Translations under genes and position numbers: made by a program | Source of the DNA: Brachionus manjavacas | Lineage: Eukaryota > Rotifera > Eurotatoria > Ploima > Brachionidae | Reading direction: 5' to 3' | Assembly (NCBI GenBank): GCA_019054805.1 | Contig: JAHQIY010000002.1 | Span: 8,618,001 to 8,682,000, forward strand | Length of the DNA: 64,000 nt | The notes under the pieces: generated by a model | Database searches by the model: none | Seen by the model: the letters and a program-made list of their open reading frames with translations, nothing else | What the model was told of the DNA's origin: nothing | In this document: in pieces, positions 11,601 through 23,600 of the stretch | Numbering within the stretch: position 1 is the stretch's first letter | Layout: each line of letters starts with the position of its first letter

Positions 11601-14600
11601 CATGTACAGCCCAAATGGCGGACACAGCCGCAACAACCAGTACCACTTGCCGCCCCACCACCACCACTTGAACTACCAGCGCACTCACGTCAAAGACGCG
11701 TCGGTTCACTCGAGCCTGCTCGGCATCAATGTCCTGCACGGCTCGCACGCCGAAGGCCTCAACAAACCAGACTCGCATCCCAGCTCCAAAAACAACCTGT
11801 CCGCTTCGAACATCACATTTTCGAGCAACAAGAACCTTTCTTCCGAATCTAATCTGAAGCGGCACCAAAGCTCTGTGTCAATCTCGAGCATGAACAAAAT
11901 GAAAACTTCAATGGAGCAAAATGTACAAGTGGACCATGGTGGACATGAGAAAAATTTTTTCGATTACACAAAGCCATGCGGTTTTCTCACACTCGTGCTC
12001 GGATGTGTGCTCCTGGTCTTTAGTCTTGTGTGTTTTGTCCTGGTGTTGTCGAAGCGTGCGTGCAAGATGGCCCACACATGTGCCAATGCGGTTGTTATCT
12101 TGGGGGCAGTTAGCTTTCTGGTCATCGGCATAGTCATGATATTTTTTGGCCTAGTGATTGTGATCTATTCGAAGAGGGACTCGCAGACCAAGGTGATTGT
12201 GGCCAGAGCTAGTCAGTTCGACAGAATGGTCAACAGAGAACCCAACGAATCGAACAAAAAACACGCAAGTCTGCCCCTGCTGAGCACCAATTAGCACTAT
12301 GTTTGGATCATTCCTTCGAGCTTGAAAAGCCCAACTTTTTTCGTTCTATCTCTTCTACTCAAAACAAATATGTTCCAAACAACAGTTCGTTTTGTTCAAG
12401 ATTATAGAATCAACTCAAAGATAAACTCAAACCAGCTTACCAACTAATTGTAAATAGTTTTGCATATTTTATGCCATGAAATAAATAAATTCTTATCAAA
12501 TTAAACTACTTTTCCTGTTATTGATCCTTTGGCAGAATGTGACACCAACATTTGGGTGAAACAAAAAAGAGAATGTTTTTTTTTCTTAATTCATTTGCCA
12601 ATAAGTCAAAGAAAATATTACGGGTGCCCAAAAATGGTTGTCCGAAATGTCATTTACATAAAAAATCGTGATTAAAGCTAGATAAATTTGGTACCATGTT
12701 CAAAATTTTACCTAGTTTTTTAACATAATAATCTTTTTTAAATTTTTTTTCAGTAATTTTTAAATTTCAAATACTAAATCGATGCATCACTTTATAGGGA
12801 ATTTTTTTCTGATAATATTTGCCGAAATTTTAAAAAAATTGAAAGTTAAAAAATCAGTCATTTTTTTTTAAATTGACTTGAAATATTACACACTTGTTAA
12901 ATCGCTTTCAATTAAAAGGAATTCTAGAAATTTAAATTTAAATTTTAAGATTTTCTCATAATTTTTTAGTATTTTGATAAGCATTTTAAAAATTTAAACA
13001 AAAAAAAAGAAGTAAAAAGAAGTGTATTATGCAAAAGCTAAATGCCTAAGCTTTCATAAGAATTTTTGAAGAAAAAAAGTCCGGACAAAGACTTTAATTT
13101 GAGACTTTTTCGTATTTAAAAAATTAATTAACACAATTGTTATTATTCTTTAATTGAGCTAACTAATAATTTCAATTGAAATTTTTTAAATATCAATCAA
13201 TTAATAAGCCATTTGATAGCGTTTGATAAAGGTGCCACATAAAAACAAACTCTAAATAAAAGATTTGTGTAATTGCTACCTTACTATTTCTTCCTTTTTT
13301 CCTGAAACCTGAACTATGTAAACATTTGCCACATGTAACAATCTATGTCTTTTAAACTTTCATTTTTTTTTAGCTTACTTATTAACTTTAATTTTATTTT
13401 TTATTTTTTTTTTACATTTATTCTGAAGGAGCCCTAGCTCGGTACAGAAAAAAAATAAATAAAAAGAATAAAATCAAATAAATAAAAGATATGTGGAAAG
13501 ATATTTAATTGTCTTTTTATTATATTTTAACTTATTTTTAATTTTTCTTTACATTTTTATTTAATTTTTTTTTTAATCTGAAGGAGCTTTAGCTCGGTAC
13601 AGATAAAACAAATAAATAAATAATAAAATATCTCTCAAATAAGAAATGGGGTTTAAAACCAAAAGAATTTGGTAATCTTTCCAATCTTTGATAGGACCAA
13701 TCTTGGTATATTCTTTTCTTTGTTTTTCTCAAGATACAATTTATTCGAAATTCAGCAGTTCGATCCATTTTGAAGCTGAAATATGATATCCCCTCCAATT
13801 TTGCACCAAGACGCTTCCAATAAACTTGTGCTACTAGCAATCTCAAATCGACTTTTTGAGTAGAGTGAGAGATATGTCAGCAGAATAATTTCTTTTCATT
13901 TCTTTAACTTATTTATGCTTTTTTTTCTTTTTATTTATTTTTTATTTTGTCGTATTTAACATTATTTTAATTTTTTTTTAAATATTTTTATTCTGAAGGA
14001 GCATTAGCTCGGTAAAGATTAACAAATAAATAAAAAATAGAATATGAATTAAGTGAACCTTTAGTCAAGTGGATTTAAGGCTTTTTTGACAAACAGAAAG
14101 TAGAGAATTGTACTGGCTAATATGTGTTCATCTGAGAGGGAAGTATTTAGCGGTGTTCTCCAAGGTTCAATACTGGGTCCACTTTTATTCATTATTTTCA
14201 ACTATCTGCCTGATAACAGTGCTAATAAGGTATGTAAGCTGTTTGCTGATGATACAAAAGTTGCTAGTGTTGTTGAAGATCTTTAGGACACAATAAAAAA
14301 ACAAAAATATATTCAAACAATTAATAAGTTGTATTTTTCCTTAGTTAGACCTCATTTAGAGTATGCTGTTCAAAAATTTGGTAACCAATGTTGAAGAAAG
14401 ACATATCTCCCATGTCAAAACGTTATGGAAATAAAAAGTCATGCTTTTGGCTTTGAGAAAAAAATTGAATGGAGCAAATTACCAAGAGAAGAGGTGCAAA
14501 CGAACGACTTTAAGCGGTTTTAAAAGAAAAAAAGACAATTATTTAAAAAAAAAGATTTTTATGTAAGCCTAATCTAATGTCTTCCGTTTAAATATGATTT

Positions 14601-17600
14601 ACTATCATATTTATTCTATTACCTTATTATAATTGTTATAAATAATTTTAATCTAGTCTTCCATTTAATGTTATCACTTTTAGCTGGATAGTTAACTATA
14701 TGCAGTCCAACAATCAGAATGTATGATGATGTTGGGCGCTGCATTATTGTAAATAATGTTCAATAAATTATTTTAATAATAAGTTGCTATTTTATGAAAA
14801 TTTTTTTAGAATTTTTTTTATGAGTTGTGATGTTTAATCAGTCATCATCTTAGTATTAGTAGTAGTTATAAAAATGCTGTGGGAGACTTGAGTCTCCAAG
14901 TAGTGGCGCACGTAGATGTATCGACAAACTGAATCTTGTGTTATTTTTTTTTAATGATTGATTATTTAGCGGAATATCACGTTTTAATCATTTTGTTCAG
15001 TTTTTTTGTCACTAAATTTACTGAAGATGAGTATGATTATGATGAAAATAGCTCTTAACTTAATTAACAGTTGAAATTATCTCTTGATTTAATTTAATTA
15101 TCTCCTGTGAGAGTTTTTTTTGTGGATATTTAAAGATGATCTAATGTAATTTTTTTTACTGGGCAGAAGGAGCTTCACTTCGAATGTGCAGTTTGCGCTC
15201 TTTTCGTATGTTAGCTCGAAGCCTTTTTAAATTAATTTTTTAAATAAAAATAACTATTAAAAAAAAAAAAAAGATCTAAGTTTTATCGAAAGATAACAGA
15301 AGTAGAGGAAAAAACTCCACAAGAAACAGTTATACCAACAAAAAAGAACAAAAAACAATTGATAAGGAAGCTGAAAAAGTAGTGCAAGCATCAACCAGCA
15401 GTGATATAAGTAAGAAAGTAGAAGCTCCACTAAAGAGAGGTAGAGGTAGACCAAGAAAAAACTTATAAGATATTATTTTATTTGAAATTTTTTATAATTC
15501 TTTTTTTTTAAATCAATTTAATAAATAAAAATAAGAGATACTTTAAGTAAAATTAGTTGCTGTTTTATTTAATTTAGGAGACAGATTAACAAATATAAGT
15601 TAAGGGTATTTAGTAAAATAAGAGATAGAAAAATATTAGTGATCGATCAAGTAATTTTAGAGATCGATTAAATACCTCCCTTTTTTTAAATAAGATTTTT
15701 TTTAGATAACTTATTTTTGCATGTTTAAAAATGATTTCTTTTATCTTCTTTAGATTTATTCAAGGAAAAAATTATGCAGTAAAAGTTAGAGAAGCCAGAT
15801 CATAGATGAATTATTGAGTATGAAATATTTTACAAGTTTCAATGTTATTTCCATTTTTTGATAAGAGAAATCGTTTAATTAAATATTGATCCATTTCGAT
15901 AGGTAATTTGTCGTACTGAAAATGAAGATGACTTTCTTTTTATTTCACTCCAGTCAAAGAATCACACGTTTAGCTGAATTTCTAAAAAGAGCTGTTTAAA
16001 AGTCCCAAAATAAATTCAAAGGCCGGACTCGAAAAATTAAAAAAATGCGGTAGTTTACATAGGGTTTTAAAACTCTTAAAACTTGTTAATTATTTTCTTA
16101 TTGGTATTGATAAATAAAGTAAATAATCATCATTTTTAATGATCTTGAACAAAAATTATTAAAAAACGTTTTTATTTTTTTTATTTTTCAAAATTCAATG
16201 CAGAATTATGTTTTTTGGTGGATAAAAAATTTGTACACATTACCCAGCATAAAACTTGTTAATGGCTTAACATGGATTGCTTAACACGAAAACATGTCTC
16301 TGCAATTTATTTCAAAATTAGATTGAAGGCTAGATGATTACAATTTTAATTAATTTAAAATAAACTTCTAAAATGTTTAATTTGTTAATATATTTACCAC
16401 TTGATTATTATTATTATTATTTATTCAATAAAAACCGCAAGGGTGATGTAAAGAAAATATAAAAAGTAGAATAAAATAAAGTTTTGTCTTTCTAGATAAA
16501 AAAAAAGAATGTTTCATATTTGTGTTAGACACATGATTTAAATGAATTAAAAAAAATACTAGAAATAATTTTTCAAATTTTGTTTTTCGATCGTATTTTT
16601 TTTTTTTTTGGTTACCACTTGAATTATTTTCATTTTTGAACATGTCAGATTTACGATTTATTTAAACACGGTGTCAATCATCAGAACTTATCTCATATTT
16701 TCTCTATTAGATTTTATCTTAAATAAACTATAAAAATAAAAAAAGCTAAAATTTTTGCTAAAAATGTGAAAATAATAAATTTAGTAAATTAGAGTAGAAT
16801 TTTTCATCGAAACACCTTTGACCATTTTTTTTATTATGAAAAATAATTGAAGCATAACATTGAGAAACGCTTTCTTACAAGAAAAATTATTCAATCAATC
16901 ATCCTATCATTATATTGATAGATTGAACGAACTTTTTACTCATAAAAATTCTCATCGAAATTTAATTAATTTGATAATTTATTACCCATTATATAATCCT
17001 TGAATGGTAATTAATCATTTCAATTTTAACTGATTTTATCAAAAAAAAAATTGAAAATGAACATAAACTTAGTCTCTTTTTGAATAGAAAAAAGAAAAAA
17101 AAATTTGAATTTAATTTTTTTTAAATCTGGTGTAATTTTCTCTAAAAATGATAAATAAAATAAAATTAATTTATTTTCAAAATTTTCTAAATTATCTTTT
17201 ACTTAAATGATAAATGAAATGTCATCGCTAAATTTCACTAAAATTTTGTAAAACAAAAACGGGGTTTTAATTTTAAAATTTTAGGATACATTAAAGAATC
17301 TCAATTTTTTTATTAAATTTCTATTTTTTGTCATTTAAATTAATTTAGTGTCAATCGAAACCGAAATAAATTCTTTTTGTTCTTTTTATTTCTCTATGAA
17401 TTATTTGTTAATTGATAATTTTAAGTTGTTCTAATCATTGATTGAATCATTAGGAAAATCTTTTATAGGAAAGCTAGTTAAGTAAATTTCTTTATTAATT
17501 GAAAAAACAAAACTTTATTAAACATAGGTTGTTTAATCTTTACCTATAAAAATAAATTTTTTTCTGAAAGCTAATCTACTTAAAATCTCTTGTTAAATTT

Positions 17601-20600
17601 GGATAATTATTATCAAATCTTATATATGTTTGAGTTAAATGAAAAAAAAAGAACAAATTTTTTAAAAGACGGTGTCAAATTGATACCGGTCATTCTGGTG
17701 TTAAACATCATTAAAAATATTTCACTATCAATTTGAATTTTTTTTATAAAAAACTAATAAAAGATTTTTTTTATTCATCATTTTTATTAAGATTTTAATT
17801 GAATAAGTATTGATCATAAGATCATGATAATGAACTTCAAAAAATAAGAAAAAAATTAAAAAAAAAGACTCCAAAATATGGTAAAAAAAAGAACCTCTCA
17901 GAAAAATATTTCAACAACCGATGCCAACCAAAATTTATAAAAGAAGCATATAAAACAAAGCAACAAATGCCCTGCCGATTGACTTAATGGAACTTATAAA
18001 TTTATTTTAATTTTTTATTTTGTATTTTAGCTCTTTATCTAAAATTTTTAATTATTTATAAAAATAAATTATGAAATTATTAACTATAAATTATCTTCTA
18101 ATTAGTTGTCATTAAATGTCTAGCAGCGGGTTTTAATTTCCTCAAAGTAATGAGGACATGAGGACCGGTTTCGACTCGGTAATGATTGCAGTGCAGATGA
18201 TCAATTCGATGCAGTAAACTCTGTGTCAGATAAGAGCCGTTGCTAAAAAAGGTACTTGAAATGAAAATGAACGCCTTACCTTTATCCACTAGGATACCAA
18301 AGGAACAAATACTACTACTACTAAAAAAATTAAAACAAGAAAAATTGAAAATTTAATCATTTTATTATTTAATATAAAAATAAGATAAAAAAGAGAAAAC
18401 TTGTGAACATCAATGCAAACATTAAAAAAAACAAAACTAGTATTTTCTTGAAAAATTATTAATCATTATCTTTTTTTATTTCTAATGTAAATAAATAATA
18501 AAAATTTGGAAAATTTCAATTTTTGACTCTCTCATGTAATTTATTATTTATTTTATTAAATTACTCTTTTGTATTTTGAATGATTTTTATTTTATTATAC
18601 CATACTTTAAAATAGTTATTTTAATTAATTTCCTTTTTCTTTTTTGATTTTTAATTTGTAACCTAAAAAGAAAGCTTAAGCTCTGTACAGATAAACAAAT
18701 AAGTTAAAAATTTATTTATATATTTTAAGATTGGGGGTTTTGAATATAAGATTTAAATTTTAAAATAAGTTTCGGTAAAAATTAATAAAAAGTATTTTTC
18801 ATTTAAAAAAATCATTAATAAAGAGAAAAATAAAAATGGACCTTAAGCGAATGAACCGCAATCAAGGAAGTTTATATTTTCTTTCTTAAATTTAAATATG
18901 TAAATAAATAAGAAATAAAAAAATGCTAGAAAGTGATAATAAATATTTTTTTTCTCTAAATGTTATAAGAAAATTAAATGAAAATAATTTTTAATAAATA
19001 AAATGAAATGAATATTTTATTGTTTCTAGTTTAATTTGTAAAAGTTTCATTTTGTTTATTTCATCATGACGCTTTTTATTAATTTAATTGAATTTAATTT
19101 AAAATAACCCTTTAAGTTTTTTTGTTTTCTAAATGATAAATTTTGTTTTTTACATGTATTATAAGCAGTTCTTTTTTAATTTTCAAAATTCTTCTTAGTA
19201 TTTTCCTAGATGTAAAAAGAGGAGCATAAAAAATATTTAAAAAACTAAAACTAATTTTTTGTGTATATTTAATGTTTGATCTAGAATTTTCTGAAAAATT
19301 TTTTTTTGTGTGCAAAAATTAGATTTTTTATAACCCTTCAATTTCAATTTTTTTCTTTTTAATTTTAATTTTTCACAAAGTAAAGTTTTGATTAAAAAAA
19401 GACAAAAATTTCACAGAAGAAATAAAGAAAAAAAATAATTTATTAAAAAAACACTATAAAAAAATTTCATCACAGCCTAAAAATTTACTAGACGAACCAG
19501 AGCTGAGACCCCGGTACCTATAAGGCCTCTCAAATCGGAAGTTACCATACTTAAACTTGGACTCAGTTCGATTGATATCAGAAAAATTAAAAGCACCACA
19601 GTTGTTCTTATTATCTAATAAAAATGGTGAGTTAGGCGTCATTTTTGAATCAGTGCTCCTGTAGCTCCCGAGCCTTGATCCCACTTGATCATTCGTCACC
19701 ATAAATCTTGGCAATTCCTCATAAGCAAACGGGCATACACGCTCAGACACCAAATGCGGCGATGCTAGAATACCGCTCTTTATGCAGCACAGATCTGAAT
19801 CTGATTTTTTCATTTTGTGCTCGGTGGCTACATCAGACATGTTCGAAGTGCTGTGTGCCATGGCCAACAAGCTGATATCATATTTATAAAAATTGACGCA
19901 CCCGTGTGACAACAAACAAAACCCAAATACACATATTATAATTATAATTACAAAATAGACTTTATCACTGGAACAAAGTAGAAAGCTGAAAAAAAATGTA
20001 AAGCACTTTGACTGAATTATGTTAAGATGAACGGCGTCTTGGTCCACTTCGTTTTCAGTGATGAAATCTTTGAAGCTACAATAGAGCTTGAGATAAAGAG
20101 TCGAGTCGGGATTATTAGTGTTTATGTAATGGGTGAAATTTTTGTCTTTAAGGATCAAATGTGATGATTTGGTGAAGTCTCCGTTTAAAAAATGGTTCAA
20201 AATAATCAAAAATGAGACCATGAACACAAATAGTCCGGTTAGCATAAAGAAATAGGCAAATTTGGCCTTGCGGTTCATTTTCTAAATACTAAATCAAATT
20301 TTACATTTAGAGAAAATAATTAGTTTTATTTAAAATTGTTTTTTTTTTAACTATTTATAAATAGCATAAATGCTTTTAATTGTATATAATTTACCTAATA
20401 AATATTTACCAACTAAAAAAAACTGTTTTTATTAGAATTTTTATTAAAAAAATTGCTTATATGCATTGATTAGATTACTGTTTGTGCCTTAGGAACCTTG
20501 ATTTAATATCGTTCTTAATGATAAATGCTGTTTTACATCTAAAAATGTCATAACATATATGATCAAAAAATTTGCTCTCGATATTAATTGCTAGTTAGCT

Positions 20601-23600
20601 AAATCGGCAACAAAAAAATAGCAAAAAAGATTCCATCTAACATTTGCTTAATGCTTGCCATCTTAAATTTATTAGTGAAAAAAATTCAAAATTTTTTTTT
20701 AATTGATTATTAATTAGATATAACACTAGGCATCCAAAATTAATTTAGAGATTAATCCAACTAAGACTGAAAAAGGAAGCTATATTATTGAATTGAAAAA
20801 ACTCTAAATTTTATTAAATAAAAATAATTTTTCAAAAATAAACATGTGTTTCCATCATATAGACTTTTTGTAAGACTTGATTAATAAAGGTTGAAAAGAT
20901 TATGCAATTTTATAGATCACGATTTACTTTAAACAAAAAAAGATGGTTTTGTGAAATTCAGTACAAAATGAAAAAAAGAAAAGAAAAAAATTTAAAAAAA
21001 TTGAATAACTAGTTTTCTAAAGGTTTAAACTTAGTTCTGTAAATTCATCATAGTGCAACATGCAAAGTTGCATCAAATATCAAGATCTGCTAAGTTTGCA
21101 GAGTTATGCAAAAATTAAATTTCAATATAATCGAGCGTAGTGCATTTTGCAGAGATTTTGCACACCATTAGCAGACATTTACAGTCGATGCAACTTTGAA
21201 TGTTGCACCATCCTGCATTCACAGAATTAATTTCAGACTATGGAAAAAATGTTATTCTATTTTTTCGTACTGAACTTCACAAAACCAAAAAGATTATATT
21301 AGATTAAATTTTTTTCAAATAAAAAAAAAAACTTAAAACATTAAAATACAGTAACTTTAGATTAAAATTTAATTGTTATATCCTCAAAAATATTACTTAA
21401 ATAAATAATAACTCCCGAATAAAAAGAGTTTTTAATTATTAGATAACTACCTTGAAAATTCCCTGATAATCGTCAATGATTATATAGTTTTTTTTTATCA
21501 ATTGCGTCAACTAGCAGTTATTGGGGTTGATTACAGGTACTAGAATATATTTTTATAATTTAACATTTTTAGATTCAAAACTTTTTAATTTAAATTTAAT
21601 TTTTTTAGATTTAGCTGTAATTAATTGAAGCCATGTAGATGATCTCTTTCAATTTAGCCTGTTTGAATAAGTTTTTAAAAGAGTATAAACTTAAAATTCG
21701 AAAAATAAAATTGACTCTGTCTCCAAAATTTTCACATATATTCTTTAAAAAAAAATTAAAAAAATTGTATGCCATGAAAAGTTTTTCTATAAAATTTTCT
21801 ATTGCAAATAATCAATTTTTTTCGCGTTTTAATAAAAATAAATTTCCCTTTAACTTTTTTTCATCATTTAAATATTAACAATTCACATAAATCAAAATTA
21901 TTATTTTTATTAGAAAAGATAAAATAAATCTGATAAAATAATACAGTGTTCCAAAAACAGATGTCTGCAAACACTCTACGAATTAATTGCGCATTTAATT
22001 AGATTTTTTAATGACTTACAAAATGTAGAGAATTAGATCATTAGATATATTTGCTTGTTATAATTTAGTTAAAAACAAATCAAAAAGAGTACTGAGGTAA
22101 AATATGAGATATTCAAATATTGCAAAAAATATTTATTTGAACATTAATTTGAATCAATTTTGAATAATGAATTAGTCTTTTATAGCAGGGGCAATAGGCT
22201 ATTGATAAAACTTGGAACCTAAACTTTAAATGTCCGAATTTACATTTATTTGAATTCTGTTTGAATATCTCATAAATTTAGTTTGTGCTAACCATGCCAT
22301 GGATGGGCAATCAAATTAAGCTTTTAAAAACCATTTTCCTTTTTGTATTTTTTGGCAATTTCATCATTATTTTAAAAAATAAACGGGGTCCGGGGCGCAT
22401 CCTTGGTTTAGAGATTCGGGTATGCTGAAGGTAAGAAAAATTTGTGTTAAAATTTAAAATTAATATTTGAACTGTTGATTGATTAAAATTTTTGTTTTAA
22501 TTATCAAAAAGTACAATAAGGATTTATACTTTTTTATGTTCTAAAAAAATAGAAAAAAGTAGAAAAATATAGAAAATAAAAACTTAGAATTTAGTAAAGG
22601 TTATAGCAAAGTTTGCTGGCATAATCCGAGTAAATTAATGCTTTCGGACGGCCCTGCTGGTAACATTCATGGCCAAAAGCATGGACTGGTAAAGCAATAC
22701 ACAAGGATAAGTCACAAAGAGCATTGCATTTTAAATCGGGTAGTTGATAACTGGAATAGATTACCACCCGACGTATTGGCAGCAACATCAAAAGACAATT
22801 TTAAAAAGAAACTTGATGATTTTTTAGCGTCAGATCAACCACAATTAAATAAAACTTATTTCTTTTAGTTTTTTTATCTTTTGTAGCTCGTTTTAGCTAC
22901 CATAGTGAGACTCTTAGTCTTGCTCTACAGTCTATTGCCTGCTGTAGCTCATACTATTATTATTATTATTTTTTTTTTTAATTTAAAGTAGAAACGTAAA
23001 AAAATTAAAACATAGAATTTGAATAAAAATTACAAAAATGATTACTCAAAAAAACAGAGGAATTAATCAAAAAAACAATTAGCTTATCAATTGAAATCCA
23101 TCAATTTTCTATATTTTTGATTTTCTACGTTTCCTTTTATCTTGGTTTTTATTTCTATGTTTAGATACACACCCAAAGGTATTATGTAATTATTCAAGTA
23201 TTTCACTTACAATCAATGGGACAGAATGACTCAGTCTTGTCCTAACATGTCTCTCTCTTAGTACTTTAATGCTGGAGAGAGTGGAAAAGGGAAGAATCAT
23301 GCAAAAGTCGCATCATAAAGATCATAAATTTTTCCTTATGTTTTAGAATATTAACTCTATTTTGATTAAGTTTAGCCTTTAATTACATCTCCTTTAATTT
23401 CGTCTCCCATTTGAGTAAAAGTCAATTTAGGTCCAACTGGAACACTGACTTCTCTTATATTTTGAAAAATTTTTGGATGTCATTATACATGAATTAAGTT
23501 AATTTTTTTAAAAAATTTAATGCTTTGAAACTAATTAATTTTTTAAAACCTAAACCTCCAAAAAATTATTTCACCCGAAATTCCTCGGATTCCTCAGTAT

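Noticed and set aside
11566-11897. Antisense frames opposite the nested gene
   Set aside because: Shadows arising from GC-biased third positions of the plus-strand gene.
13589-13846. 85-codon minus-strand frame
   Set aside because: Overlaps a retroelement tail and has no recognisable domain.
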